A DNA stretch of 64,000 nucleotides from Caminicella sporogenes DSM 14501 (GCF_900142285.1 NZ_FRAJ01000014.1:1-64000), one strand, 5' to 3'. Counted from the first letter of the stretch, positions 51,798 through 62,278 are shown. Translations and numbers: made by a program. Notes: generated from the sequence alone by a model not told the origin.

Positions 51798-54761
51798 CTA
51801 TATATTAATTTCACCAGTATATACTTCACCTTTTGTATTATAAGTTAAATTAAACACCATATCCGATAACCATTTTTTAAAAGATGGATTATCATTAAAC
51901 TGCTTAAACAATTCCATATTATCAGCCATCATATTTATCATAGCTCGGTTTAATGCTCTTTCACTTTCTATTCTTGCGTTTTGCTTATCTGAATTCTTCA
52001 TAGCATTTTGATAAGCTACATCTTTAGAAACTACAGCTGGAATACTAGCAATATGCCTTTTGACTTGATCTTCATCTTTCCAATCAATATTCCCCCACAT
52101 ATCATGGAATGATTCTAAAATATTACTAAGCAAATCCATTTCAGGTTCATTTATGCCGCCACCGCTTTTTGTTGGAACTGGACCAACAGAATACTCAGTT
52201 TGATCTTCCAAAATGATTGACATAGTTTGCTTAATTTCTGCTCTATAACTATCTAGATCTATTGCATCCAAAATTCCTTTTGACAAATCTTCTTCCACTG
52301 GTGAAGGCAATTTTGGTATCAATAGATTTAAAAACAATGCCAGTTTTTCCCATTCTGCATTGCCATAGGGTAAAATTGCGCCTAAAAAGCTATAAGTTCT
52401 TACAAATGCCTTTGCACTACTCTTAAAACTTACTTGTTCATCTTCTTCTAAATTTTCATAGATACCAACACAAGCATCAAGAATAGGATCTAGTCTATCT
52501 CGATCTGCACCACTTAGATATAGTTCCACCAATGTATTTACATGATAGTCTGTATATACCTGATGCTGTTCCATTTCTGTAACAAGGTCATATAATTTGT
52601 TAGGATCTGTTTCTTCTGAAAGAATAGTTGTTGTATAATAGGTTTCAAAAGCTTTTTTTATAGTATCCGTATCATTTGCAAAATCTAAAACAAAAGTATC
52701 TGTTTTCCCCGGATATGCTCTATTAAGCCTTGATAGGGTCTGCACTGCTTTAATACCTGATAGTACTTTATCTACATACATAGTATGTAATAATGGTTCA
52801 TCATATCCTGTTTGGAATTTATTAGCTACAATCAAGAATCTATAAGGATCTTTCTTAAATTCAGTTTCAATTTGACTGCTTGGAAATCCATTAATACTTG
52901 CTTCAGTTAATACTTTGCCTTTATATTCCTTTTCACCAGAAAAAGCAACTATGGCTTTATATGGACTTTTTCTTTTTTCAAGGCACTTTGTTATTGCATA
53001 ATAATAATCAATAGCTCTCTCAATACTACTAGTGACAACCATAGCACGAGCCTTCCCACCAATTTTGCCTTTTGCTATAACTTGTTCATGAAAATGGGTT
53101 ACCATGATATCTGCCTTTTGTTCTATAGCATAAGAATTAGATTCCACATATTTTTTTAGCTTTTTTTGAGCTTTTTTCTTATCAAACATAGGGTCGTCTT
53201 CCACTATTTTAGCTATCTTATAATAGCTGCTAATAGGAGTATAGTATTTTAATACATCTAAAATAAAACCTTCTTCTATAGCTTGTTTCATAGTATAAAT
53301 ATGGAAAGGTTTGTACTGTACTTTATCCCCATTAGGTACTGGTATACCAAACATTTCAAGAGTCTTATTTTTAGGAGTGGCTGTAAATGCAAAATAGCTT
53401 GCATTTTTCAGCATCTTCCTACCTTCCATCATTTTGATAATTTTATCCTCTACTGTTTCCTCTTCATCATTGGTATACTCTCCAGATAAAGCCATGTTCA
53501 TTTTTGCTGACATTCTACCACTTTGACTAGAATGAGCTTCATCTATGATAATTGCAAAATTTCTACCTTTATGTTCTGTACCAATTTCATCTAAAATATA
53601 TGGAAACTTTTGAACAGTAGTTATAATTATTTTTTTACCTTCTTTAATAAGCTTTTTTAAATCCCCCGAGTTTTCTGCATGACCTACCGTACTTGATACC
53701 TGCATAAATTGCTTTATAGTATTTTTTATTTGTTTATCGAGATTAACCCTATCTGTTACTACAATAACAGAATCAAAAATATTTTTACCATCTTTTTCAA
53801 ATCCCACCAGTTGATGAGCAGTCCAGGCAATAGAATTAGACTTGCCGCTTCCTGCACTGTGTTGTATAAGATACTTTTGTCCCACACCTTTTTCCTTTAC
53901 ATCAGCTAATAATGCTTTTACCACTGAAAGCTGGTGATAACGAGGGAAGATTTGTTTATATTTCTTTTTCTTTGTATACTCATCTTCTTCTGCCACTACT
54001 TGAGCATAATTTTCTATAATATTAGCAAGTTCATTTTTTGTTAAAATTTCTTTCCATAAATAGTCTGTCTTAATGCCATTTGGGTTAGGTGGGTTACCTG
54101 CTCCACCATTATATCCTTTGTTAAAAGGCAGAAACCAGGACTTCTTACCTTCTAATCTTGTACAAAATTTTACCTCATTATCATCTACTGCAAAATGAAC
54201 CATACAACGTTTAAATTGAAATAACAGCTCCCTTGGATCTCTATCCAATTTATATTGTTGGACTGCATCCTCCACATTTTGTTTAGTAAGTCTATTTTTA
54301 AGCTCACAAGTAATTATAGGTAAACCATTGATAAAAATAGCAAGGTCGATAGCTAATTGAGTATTATTTTTTGAATACATAAGCTGTCTTGTAACACTAA
54401 AAATGTTCTTTTCAAACATTTCCTTTGCTTTTATATTTTTTTCACTTGGAGTCATGTAAAACATAATAAGATTAACAGGATAAAAACTTATACCCTTTCT
54501 TAATACATCTATAATCCCACGCTTTGCTATTTCCCCTTGAAGTCTGTTTAAAAATTGCTCTTTTTTATGCTGACTATTTAATATACCTATTTTTTCTACT
54601 TCATCTGGCTGGGTTTCCTGCAAAAATCTAAAAAGACGGGTTTCATCCACTGCATAATCTCTATTGTAATCTTCATTTGTCCCCTGCTCAAAACCATTTT
54701 TATTAACCAAATAATTTACTATTAAAGCTTCCAAACCTGATTCTTTAGTATTAGTTGGCAT
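51798..54761 (-). CDS. hsdR: Type I restriction enzyme, R subunit
   Basis: The 987-residue protein has the N-terminal nuclease core (DLAIFINGLPIITCELKNRL with D and ExK), then the translocase: Walker A in QHSAGSGKSNSIAWTAH, DEAH box in IIIDEAHSSQSGRMS, and later helicase motifs (FAFTATPKNKTL, VANKFQTGYDEPLLHTMYVD). It cuts DNA lacking the cognate methylation after ATP-driven translocation. It starts 3 bp after hsdS in one operon and appears intact. Confidence 0.93.
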   Translation of the reverse strand: MPTNTKESGLEALIVNYLVNKNGFEQGTNEDYNRDYAVDETRLFRFLQETQPDEVEKIGILNSQHKKEQFLNRLQGEIAKRGIIDVLRKGISFYPVNLIMFYMTPSEKNIKAKEMFEKNIFSVTRQLMYSKNNTQLAIDLAIFINGLPIITCELKNRLTKQNVEDAVQQYKLDRDPRELLFQFKRCMVHFAVDDNEVKFCTRLEGKKSWFLPFNKGYNGGAGNPPNPNGIKTDYLWKEILTKNELANIIENYAQVVAEEDEYTKKKKYKQIFPRYHQLSVVKALLADVKEKGVGQKYLIQHSAGSGKSNSIAWTAHQLVGFEKDGKNIFDSVIVVTDRVNLDKQIKNTIKQFMQVSSTVGHAENSGDLKKLIKEGKKIIITTVQKFPYILDEIGTEHKGRNFAIIIDEAHSSQSGRMSAKMNMALSGEYTNDEEETVEDKIIKMMEGRKMLKNASYFAFTATPKNKTLEMFGIPVPNGDKVQYKPFHIYTMKQAIEEGFILDVLKYYTPISSYYKIAKIVEDDPMFDKKKAQKKLKKYVESNSYAIEQKADIMVTHFHEQVIAKGKIGGKARAMVVTSSIERAIDYYYAITKCLEKRKSPYKAIVAFSGEKEYKGKVLTEASINGFPSSQIETEFKKDPYRFLIVANKFQTGYDEPLLHTMYVDKVLSGIKAVQTLSRLNRAYPGKTDTFVLDFANDTDTIKKAFETYYTTTILSEETDPNKLYDLVTEMEQHQVYTDYHVNTLVELYLSGADRDRLDPILDACVGIYENLEEDEQVSFKSSAKAFVRTYSFLGAILPYGNAEWEKLALFLNLLIPKLPSPVEEDLSKGILDAIDLDSYRAEIKQTMSIILEDQTEYSVGPVPTKSGGGINEPEMDLLSNILESFHDMWGNIDWKDEDQVKRHIASIPAVVSKDVAYQNAMKNSDKQNARIESERALNRAMINMMADNMELFKQFNDNPSFKKWLSDMVFNLTYNTKGEVYTGEINI

Positions 54762-54764
54762 AGC

Positions 54765-56138
54765 CTATTCCTCCTCCCCCATTTCAATATTTTCTTCTAA
54801 TAGTTCTGGTTCCTCTAAGTCTTCAAAATCTTCCTCTGATTCCTCAATAAAATCTTCAACTTCAATACCTCGCACATCTACTTTACCTGTCACTACATTG
54901 GAAATTAAGCTAGTTCGGTATTCGGTGATAATGTCTATTTGTTTTTTTATTGATTCTATGGCTTTGTCAATGGTTCGTGTTTTTGCTTCTATATAAGTTA
55001 CTATTTCTTGTTGTTCATTTAATGATGGCAATCCAATCTTTATATTACCAATAAAATCCCACTCTGCTCGTGGCATTTTTGCACCATAAGTCGACATTGA
55101 AATTAATTCAATAATACTATTTGAACGTAAAAGATATTCAACAAACTTATTATATAAATCACCTGATAATGTTTCCAAAACCAAAAATTCTCCTGAACAA
55201 ACTCCTTTTTTAGATGGTATGGTAACTTTAGCCAAGTATGGTCTAAGCTTTCCAAATAAAATATTACCATCATTGTATTTTTTAGCCGTACTATCAAAAA
55301 CAGTTTCAGTGGAAGCATTTATTATTCTACCACTCCAGCTCTCCACATTTTCAAGACCAATATAAATATCATCTTCATCTTTTTGAGTTGTTGTAATAGC
55401 TGTATTTTTAACAATTGTTTTTATTCTTCTAACTTCCCACCCCTCAGGAATATCCCCAAGCCATTCAATACCGGATGGTTTTATTTTCACATTAGGGTCT
55501 AATCCCTTTGTAACTGCTTGATTAATAATTGCTTGTTTTAGCTCTTTTAGGAGTTTAACTTGCTTTTTCTTTGCCCTGAAGAACTTATTTATTTTTGAGA
55601 GCTTGCTGTCAAGGTAACGGACAATTTGGTCCTGTTCTTCTTTGGGTGGTACCACTATACGTAAATTTAACAAATCTTTCCCGCTTAAAGTAGACCTCAC
55701 ACCTTCACCCAATTTATTGTATACACCCCTAAGATACAAATCGTAATATTGATAATAAAAATATTTATTATTACATCCTACATAACTTTGTAATCTAATA
55801 TAGGCAGGACTCATAATACCCCTTTGATTTACAAACCCTACACGACTTGTTTTATAATTTTCTAAATCAATCAATTTAAATACTAAATCGCCTTTTTCAA
55901 AAATTTGATAAGTTGCATAGTCTTTCGGTACAAGACCTATAGGGTTATTTTCACTGTTTTTAACTACACCCTTTAAAGTTAAAGATAATATATTACTACA
56001 TTGATATTTTGAGTTTATTTCTTTCTTGTACTTAAATATCTCCTTCCCTCTTTTCACTTCCCAATGTAAGGGTGTTTTTTCATTCCACACAATATTTGTC
56101 TGTTTATATTCCTCATAAGGTTTTAAGCCGTTCTCCAT
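54765..56138 (-). CDS. hsdS: Type I restriction enzyme, specificity subunit
   Basis: The 457-residue protein has two target recognition domains, each followed by a conserved helix (RIVVPPKEEQDQIVRYLDSK, then IGLPSLNEQQEIVTYIEAKT). The second domain opens with IEWLGDIPEGWEVRRIKTI. The acidic tail (EESEEDFEDLEEPELLEENI) is unusual. It fixes the DNA sequence recognised by the complex. Confidence 0.92.
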   Translation of the reverse strand: MENGLKPYEEYKQTNIVWNEKTPLHWEVKRGKEIFKYKKEINSKYQCSNILSLTLKGVVKNSENNPIGLVPKDYATYQIFEKGDLVFKLIDLENYKTSRVGFVNQRGIMSPAYIRLQSYVGCNNKYFYYQYYDLYLRGVYNKLGEGVRSTLSGKDLLNLRIVVPPKEEQDQIVRYLDSKLSKINKFFRAKKKQVKLLKELKQAIINQAVTKGLDPNVKIKPSGIEWLGDIPEGWEVRRIKTIVKNTAITTTQKDEDDIYIGLENVESWSGRIINASTETVFDSTAKKYNDGNILFGKLRPYLAKVTIPSKKGVCSGEFLVLETLSGDLYNKFVEYLLRSNSIIELISMSTYGAKMPRAEWDFIGNIKIGLPSLNEQQEIVTYIEAKTRTIDKAIESIKKQIDIITEYRTSLISNVVTGKVDVRGIEVEDFIEESEEDFEDLEEPELLEENIEMGEEE

Positions 56139-56143
56139 TCACC

Positions 56144-58252
56144 CTAACCCCCTATGATTTCTTGTAGTAAGCCTTCAGTTTCAGCTTCTAGTGCTTTTAA
56201 ATCTGCTACGATCTCATCTATACTTCGAAGTTGTACTGGTTTATAGAAGTATTTTGTAAAGCTGATTTCATAACCAATTTGTGTTTTACTATTATCTATC
56301 CATGCATCAGGGGCATAGGGTAATACCTCATTTTCAAAGAATTTCTTAATACCACCATCATAAGTAAGTGGAACTTGTTCTGTATCTGTTAACTCTTTAT
56401 CTACTTCAAACTCTACAATATCATTTCCTAATTTAAACTTACCATTTAATGCATCTTCTTTCTCTTTTTTTAAGACCTTATTTACTACCCTTTCAGCCTT
56501 TTCATCTCTAGTTGTAAAGAATTTTCTTATAAGTTTTATTCTTTTAACTGGTAGTTTCTCGCCTTTTCTCTTTGCTATGTCTTTCAAAAGCTCTTCAAAC
56601 TCATTATAGTTATAGTAAACCTCTTTCTTTGTTTCGATGTATAAGTCCTTTACTAAGCTGTAAGCTGTTATGTCTTTTGCCTCTTCTGCAGCTTGTTTAA
56701 ATGATTCTAGCTTCTCGTTGTTAATTTCTACTTTTAGTCTTAATGGCCTTTCAACAGTGATTTTCCAATATCCAAATTCTTCATTATTAAATATTTTACT
56801 GTACTCATTTTCCTCGAACCTTAGATAAATATCCATAATCTGCTGCCTAATTTCCTTTGTTAGTTCACAGTTTTTATTGCCTAAATTTTTCCTTAAAGGT
56901 GATTTTAGGTTTGTGGCATCTATAAGCTGAACTTTACCTTTTCTTCTTTCTTCTTTACGATTGGTTACTACCCATATATAAGTTGCAATGCCTGTGTTAT
57001 AAAACATATTATCTGGTAATGCTATGATAGCTTCAAGATAGTCATTCTCAATTATGTATCTTCTTAAATTGCTTTCCCCTTGTCCTGCATCTCCAGTAAA
57101 CAAAGATGACCCATTATGTACCTCTGCTATTCTACTGCCCAATTCTGTGCCATGTTTCATTTTAGCCACATTATTGGCTAAAAATAACATTTGACCATCA
57201 CTTACCCTTGGAATCATTTTAAACTCAGGATCACCTTTAAAATTCACAACAAATCTAGGATCTGTAATGTTATTCTTACCTCCTAATCTTTCTGCGTCTG
57301 TTTTCCATGACTTACCGTAAGGTGGATTTGATAGCATAAAGTCAAATTCCATAGCGGCATTAGCATCATTGGATAGTGTTGAACCATAATAAATATTGTC
57401 CGCTTCTTTGCCATCACCTTTTAATAACATGTCTGCTTTTGCAATAGCATAGGTTTCTGGGTTTATTTCCTGTCCATAAAGATGTATTGATATTTGTTTG
57501 TTGTGTTCCTTTGCAAGCTCGGAAAGTCTTTCTTCTGCAATGGTAAGCATTCCACCTGTACCGCAGGCACCATCATAACAAAGATAAGTTCCATCCTTTA
57601 TCTTGTCTTTTATAGGCATGAAGATAACATCTGCCATAAGCTCCACAACATCCCTTGGTGTAAAGTGTTCTCCTGCTTCTTCGTTGTTTTCTTCATTAAA
57701 TTTACGTATCAATTCTTCAAAGATTAATCCCATGGTATGGTTGTCAAGACCTGGTAGTTTTACTTCTCCTTTATCATCTAGTACAGGATTAGGACTTAAA
57801 TTAATAGTTGGTGATACAAACTTTTCTATTACTGCACCAAGTATGTCTGCCTCTATCATAGTATCTATTTGATTTCTAAACTTAAATTTCTCAAGGATTT
57901 CTTGTACATTAGGTGAAAACCCATCTAAATATGCTATAAAGTCAGCTTTTAGCTGTTGGCTTTTAGCTCTTGACTTTAAATCTTTTAGTATGAATGGTGA
58001 AGTATTATAAAAAGCTTGCCCTGCTGCACTGCATAAAGCTTCTGTTTGATTTAAAACACCCGCCTCATCTAACATTTTTTTCATTTGAAGCACTTGTTCC
58101 TTGGTTTCTTCTAATACTGCGTCAAGCCTTCTAATTACCGTCATCGGTAAAATAACATCTCTATATTTTCCTCTGACGTATACATCTCTTAAACAATCAT
58201 CTGCAATACTCCATATAAAGCTTACAATTTGATTATATGTTCCATTATCCAT
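56144..58252 (-). CDS. hsdM: Type I restriction enzyme, methylase subunit
   Basis: The 702-residue protein is an N6-adenine methyltransferase with motif I in YDGACGTGGMLTIAEERL and motif IV in LSNPPYGKSWK. The N-terminal helical domain (SIADDCLRDVYVRGKYRDVI, PMTVIRRLDAVLEETKEQV) is typical of HsdM. It is about 150-180 residues longer than many HsdM proteins because of a C-terminal extension. With hsdS it protects host DNA. Confidence 0.93.
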   Translation of the reverse strand: MDNGTYNQIVSFIWSIADDCLRDVYVRGKYRDVILPMTVIRRLDAVLEETKEQVLQMKKMLDEAGVLNQTEALCSAAGQAFYNTSPFILKDLKSRAKSQQLKADFIAYLDGFSPNVQEILEKFKFRNQIDTMIEADILGAVIEKFVSPTINLSPNPVLDDKGEVKLPGLDNHTMGLIFEELIRKFNEENNEEAGEHFTPRDVVELMADVIFMPIKDKIKDGTYLCYDGACGTGGMLTIAEERLSELAKEHNKQISIHLYGQEINPETYAIAKADMLLKGDGKEADNIYYGSTLSNDANAAMEFDFMLSNPPYGKSWKTDAERLGGKNNITDPRFVVNFKGDPEFKMIPRVSDGQMLFLANNVAKMKHGTELGSRIAEVHNGSSLFTGDAGQGESNLRRYIIENDYLEAIIALPDNMFYNTGIATYIWVVTNRKEERRKGKVQLIDATNLKSPLRKNLGNKNCELTKEIRQQIMDIYLRFEENEYSKIFNNEEFGYWKITVERPLRLKVEINNEKLESFKQAAEEAKDITAYSLVKDLYIETKKEVYYNYNEFEELLKDIAKRKGEKLPVKRIKLIRKFFTTRDEKAERVVNKVLKKEKEDALNGKFKLGNDIVEFEVDKELTDTEQVPLTYDGGIKKFFENEVLPYAPDAWIDNSKTQIGYEISFTKYFYKPVQLRSIDEIVADLKALEAETEGLLQEIIGG

Positions 58253-58254
58253 TA

Positions 58255-58443
58255 TTAGTCCTCCCTATACATATCATGTCTTTTTAAGCGTTTATCTTCC
58301 GGTTTCTTAGCGTCTATTGGTATAGCCCATGCCCAGCCAATACGGATAGCATTCTTTATTCTTCCTTGTCCGCATAAAACTTGAACTCTTCGTTGAGAAA
58401 TACCCCACTTTTGAGCTGCTTCTTTTGCAGTCATATATTCCAT
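58255..58443 (-). CDS. HTH protein heading the R-M operon
   Basis: The 62-residue protein is a MerR/excisionase-like HTH (YMTAKEAAQKWGISQRRVQV, then WAWAIPIDAKKPEDKR). The ribosome site of hsdM lies within its last codons, so it is coupled to hsdM. Small HTH proteins in this place are common in type I operons and may control expression or act as excisionase-like factors. Confidence 0.8.
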   Translation of the reverse strand: MEYMTAKEAAQKWGISQRRVQVLCGQGRIKNAIRIGWAWAIPIDAKKPEDKRLKRHDMYRED

Positions 58444-58619
58444 TTTTATCCCCTCGCTTAAGGTATTCTAGTCATAATTATATGCGAAGAAACGAACAAA
58501 AGCAACAGGATTAAATTATGCTCATATTTTTACTTCTATTTGATGCTATACTTATAGTAGAAATTTTTTAACTATTAGTGTTTTTTAACCAATTCATAGA
58601 AATATATCAAAACACAAAA

Positions 58620-58643
58620 TACCCTACAAACAAATGTAGGGTA
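58620..58643 (-). terminator. Terminator behind rlmD at the repeat edge
   Basis: TACCCTACA (58620-58628) and TGTAGGGTA (58635-58643) form a perfect 9-bp stem around 6 nt, with a T-rich stretch after it on the minus strand. It ends the rlmD transcript. Only its last two bases lie in the 120-bp repeat, so the copy at 442 lacks it. Confidence 0.75.
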
Positions 58644-58761
58644 CTGTTTTCTATCCTCGTTCAAGGGAATATATACATTTTTTGTAAAACCTCTGTTCTC
58701 ATTGATATTTCAACATTTATAAGCTGTGTTTTCTTTTAATCAATACTACTGACTCCACATG
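58642..58761. repeat. Right 120-bp direct repeat: candidate attachment site at rlmD 3' end
   Basis: This is the partner of 442-561. It includes the last codons and stop of rlmD and the downstream spacer. The gene remains whole on this side, as expected when an element integrates in a 3' end and restores it. Nine mismatches exclude a very recent simple duplication over the whole length, but 49 bp (58642-58690) are identical. Confidence 0.8.
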
Positions 58762-60093
58762 AGCCGTATGCGGAAACATGTCTACTGGCTGTATTTCTAA
58801 TGTTTTATATCCTAATTCATCTAATATTTTTAAATCTCTTGCAAGTGTACTTGGCTTACATGAAACATACACTATTTTCTTTGGAGCCATATTTGCTATA
58901 GTTTCAAGTACTATTTTTTCACACCCTTTACGAGGTGGGTCTACCACTACCACATCAGCTTTTAATCCTTTATTATAAATCTCTGGCACCACCTTTTCTG
59001 CTTTACCCACAAAGAATTCAACATTCTTTACATTGTTTAACTTTGCATTTCTTCTAGCATCTTCTATCGCTGATTCAACCACTTCTATTCCATATACTTT
59101 TTTAGCCCTTCTTGATAAAAATAACGATATAGTTCCTATACCACAGTATATATCAAATACTACTTCATTTCCTGTAAGATTTGCATATTCTAAAGCTTTA
59201 TTATAAAGCTTTACGGTTTGAATAGAATTCACTTGAAAAAAAGACAAAGGAGATATTTCAAATTTTAAGTCTTCTATGTAGTCCATAATTTTATCTTCTC
59301 CATACAAAGTAATACATTTACTACCAAGTATTACATTCGTTCTCCTTTTATTTATGTTTTGAATTATACTTTTCGTTTGAGGTATTTCTTTCAAAATCTC
59401 TTTTATCATTTCATCTTTATATGGCAAATTATCTCCATTAGTTATTACCACAATCATTAAATCTCCCGTAGCAAATGATACTCTCGTAAGTACATGCCTA
59501 AGCAGTCCCTTTCCTGTCTTTTCATCATATATATCAATCTTTTTTTCGTTTATAAATCTCTTAAATACTTTTATTACTTTGTCATTTACTTCATGCTGTA
59601 TTAAACAGCTATCAGTATCAACTACTTCATGTGTTCCCTTTTTATAAAATCCAATAATAGCTTTTCCATCTTTCATCCCCAGTGGAAACTGCGCTTTATT
59701 TCTATATCTGTAAGGCTTATTCATTCCAATAACATCATGAATTTTTACATCTTTTAACTTTCCAATCCTCTCTACAACAGATTTAACTTTTTTTCTTTTT
59801 AAAGCTAACTGATAATCATAATCTATATGTTGTATTTGGCATCCTCCGCACTTATCTGCTATCAAGCAGTTTTCTTTTATTCTATATGGTGATTTTTCAA
59901 TAAAATCAACAATTTCACCTATTGCATAATTTTTCTTAAGTTTAATTATCTTAACATATACCTTGTCTTTTGGAACCCCTCTATCAACAAATACAGTAAA
60001 TCCATCTACTCTTCCTATTCCTTCTCCACTATCGCCTAAATCCTCAATTTCAATTAAATATATACTACCTTCTTTTACAGGTATACTAACCAT
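58717..60093 (-). CDS. rlmD: 23S rRNA (uracil-5-)-methyltransferase RlmD
   Basis: The 458-residue enzyme uses S-adenosylmethionine to make m5U in 23S rRNA. The N-terminal TRAM domain (DLGDSGEGIGRVDGFTVFVD) is followed by the Fe-S Cys set (CLIADKCGGCQIQHIDYDYQ), the SAM site (VFDIYCGIGTISLFLSRRAK) and catalytic VVVDPPRKGCE and YVSCKPSTLARDL. It is complete. Its 3' end is inside the 120-bp repeat, and this gene is a known landing site for mobile elements in some Gram-positives. Confidence 0.93.
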   Translation of the reverse strand: MVSIPVKEGSIYLIEIEDLGDSGEGIGRVDGFTVFVDRGVPKDKVYVKIIKLKKNYAIGEIVDFIEKSPYRIKENCLIADKCGGCQIQHIDYDYQLALKRKKVKSVVERIGKLKDVKIHDVIGMNKPYRYRNKAQFPLGMKDGKAIIGFYKKGTHEVVDTDSCLIQHEVNDKVIKVFKRFINEKKIDIYDEKTGKGLLRHVLTRVSFATGDLMIVVITNGDNLPYKDEMIKEILKEIPQTKSIIQNINKRRTNVILGSKCITLYGEDKIMDYIEDLKFEISPLSFFQVNSIQTVKLYNKALEYANLTGNEVVFDIYCGIGTISLFLSRRAKKVYGIEVVESAIEDARRNAKLNNVKNVEFFVGKAEKVVPEIYNKGLKADVVVVDPPRKGCEKIVLETIANMAPKKIVYVSCKPSTLARDLKILDELGYKTLEIQPVDMFPHTAHVESVVLIKRKHSL

Positions 60094-60225
60094 AACTATC
60101 TCCTCTTTCCAATAAATATTTCTATTAACTATCAGCTTATCATATCAAATCCACATAAAAAATTAGAAAAAATAGTAAAAATATCTTATAATATATTTAT
60201 AAAAACTTATATAGGGAGTGGTAAT

Positions 60226-61557
60226 ATGTTCAAAGCCATATTTAATATATTTCTAATCCTCATTATTTGTTTTTCTGCATCAGGTATCCCAATAAACGAT
60301 TCATATTTTGATTTACCAAAATTTAATTTTAATACAATAAAAAATAAACAAAACAATGAAAATAATTATACATATAATGCAAATATTCATGACAAATTTA
60401 TATATAATCCAACCAATATAGAGTTTACCATGTCATATGGCTCAAATAAAGAAAATTTTAATACTAATAATTCTCAAATAGTTGTAGAAATATATAAAAA
60501 CGACAATTTAATAAAACAATATAAAGGCAGTAAAATCGTAAAAAATATCTATAAAGACAAAAACAAAGTAAAATATATTCTAGATATTTCTATGGAAAAT
60601 TTAAATATTAAGAGTGGAAATTACAATATAAAAATCTATTCTGATGCAGAAAAATTTTCTAATATCCCTCCCTATAAACTTTCAGCTACTTATTTTAGTA
60701 ATGCTAAATATATAGGCTCAAAAAATAGTGTTGACAAAAAACATATGTTCATTACACTTTTTTTTCCGGACAAACAAGCTATGTATTTAGTACCTATTTC
60801 TCGCAAAATTCCATACACTAGAAAACCTATAGGAAAAACTATAAAAAACTTACAGCTAGGTCCTAAAAATACTTTAGGTTTAAGTGAAGGTTCGCCTATA
60901 CCTAAAATATTATGGAAAAGTATAAAAGGTACAACAGCTATAATTAACTTACCATCAAATGCTGACATATACGGCTCTACAGGAAGTTATATAGCACTAT
61001 ATTCACTAATTAATTCTATTACATCTATATACGGTGTTGACAGCATTCAATTTTTAGTTGATGGTAAAAAAAGAGATTTTTTCTTTCACGGTATAGAAAT
61101 AAAAAAACCTTTTTATCCCAACACTTTGCCTAAAGCTTATTTAACTCTTGAAACTGATACAAAAAAATTTTTATTAGTCCCTGTTGAAATAAATAAACAA
61201 AATATAGATATAAATGATTTAATAATAAATATATTTAATTCTTTACAAAAAGGTTATGTAAATGATTATGACATGAATTATTTAACTTCTACAATTCCTT
61301 CAAATATAAGATTAATTGATTTTTACATAAAAGAAAATATTTTAAATATCAATTTTAGTAAAGAATTTTTAAATGCGTATGAAAATAGAGATGATTTAAA
61401 AAAGATGATGATTGACAGTATACTCTATTCGTTTACTAGTTTACCTGAGGTAAACAAAGTTTTTATAAAAGTTGAAGGAAAAATCATAAATTCCTTTGGC
61501 GATATAGATATTTCTAAACCATTGTTTCCACCAGCTTTTATAAATGTAGAACAGTAA
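60226..61557 (+). CDS. GerMN-domain protein, secreted
   Basis: The 443-residue protein has an N-terminal signal-type hydrophobic segment (FKAIFNIFLILIICFSASGI). Two GerMN domains lie in the second half, one ending near SIQFLVDGKKRDFFFHGIEI and one ending near VNKVFIKVEGKIINSFGDID. GerM and related proteins work in sporulation and germination at the cell surface. The start has GGGAGTGG. It diverges from rlmD and ends in a clear terminator. Confidence 0.8.
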   Translation: MFKAIFNIFLILIICFSASGIPINDSYFDLPKFNFNTIKNKQNNENNYTYNANIHDKFIYNPTNIEFTMSYGSNKENFNTNNSQIVVEIYKNDNLIKQYKGSKIVKNIYKDKNKVKYILDISMENLNIKSGNYNIKIYSDAEKFSNIPPYKLSATYFSNAKYIGSKNSVDKKHMFITLFFPDKQAMYLVPISRKIPYTRKPIGKTIKNLQLGPKNTLGLSEGSPIPKILWKSIKGTTAIINLPSNADIYGSTGSYIALYSLINSITSIYGVDSIQFLVDGKKRDFFFHGIEIKKPFYPNTLPKAYLTLETDTKKFLLVPVEINKQNIDINDLIINIFNSLQKGYVNDYDMNYLTSTIPSNIRLIDFYIKENILNINFSKEFLNAYENRDDLKKMMIDSILYSFTSLPEVNKVFIKVEGKIINSFGDIDISKPLFPPAFINVEQ

Positions 61558-61564
61558 AAAATTT

Positions 61565-61580
61565 GGCGCCATAAGGCGCC
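61565..61580 (+). terminator. Terminator after the GerMN gene
   Basis: GGCGCC-ATAA-GGCGCC is a perfect 6-bp stem with a 4-nt loop and TATTTATAT after it, eight bases behind the stop codon. Each arm is also self-complementary. The rest of the gap to 61806 is AT-rich with no gene. Confidence 0.65.
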
Positions 61581-61806
61581 TATTTATATATTAGAATCAG
61601 TTACTCTACGTAAATTCCTAAAAATATAAAACAAAGATTTAATTACTTTTAATACAAATTTTACCAAGCTCAATCTTAATAGAAAAATTATCAATATCTT
61701 TAATTAATTTTTCAATTGATAATTTATCTATAATTATTGAACATTTTTAATTATTTTATACCCTTTTATTATTTTTCAACTCAATATCTTATTATACTAT
61801 GGTATT

Positions 61807-62226
61807 TTATTTTTGATAACAATTTTTTAATAATGTCCAAACTTTTTCATTAGCTTTTTTTATTTTGACAGGTTTTAAATTTTTATCGACAAATGCATGA
61901 ACAGTTTTCCCTCTTGCTAAAAGAACATTATCATTTTTTCGTATTATTTCATAACTAAAAGCAATTCTAACTCCTTTTAAATAAGATATTTTCGTTCTAA
62001 TTATTACTTCATCATAATATTTAGCAGGCTTTATATATTGACAAAAACTTTCTATAACAGGTAATATTATTCCCTCTTGTTCAAGCTTTTTATAAGTATA
62101 TCCAAGAGAATTAAAAAACTCAGACCTTCCCACTTCAAACCATGTATAATAATTAGCATGGTAAACAACACCCATTTGGTCTGTTTCTCCATATCTTACT
62201 CTAATAATAGCATCATTGGAGTACAT
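61807..62226 (-). CDS. Acyl-CoA thioesterase, YbgC/FadM type
   Basis: The 139-residue protein is a hotdog-fold thioesterase. The conserved start (IRVRYGETDQMGVVYHANYY) holds the catalytic Asp of the YbgC/4HBT group in GETDQMGVVYH, and LKGVRIAFSYEIIRKNDN is typical. It probably hydrolyses acyl-CoA or acyl-ACP thioesters. A strong GAGGAGG site precedes the ATG at 62226. Confidence 0.88.
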   Translation of the reverse strand: MYSNDAIIRVRYGETDQMGVVYHANYYTWFEVGRSEFFNSLGYTYKKLEQEGIILPVIESFCQYIKPAKYYDEVIIRTKISYLKGVRIAFSYEIIRKNDNVLLARGKTVHAFVDKNLKPVKIKKANEKVWTLLKNCYQK

Positions 62227-62278
62227 AACATTTCCTCCTCAAAATATTTAAAATAAACTTTCATTTAAAATGGAGTAA

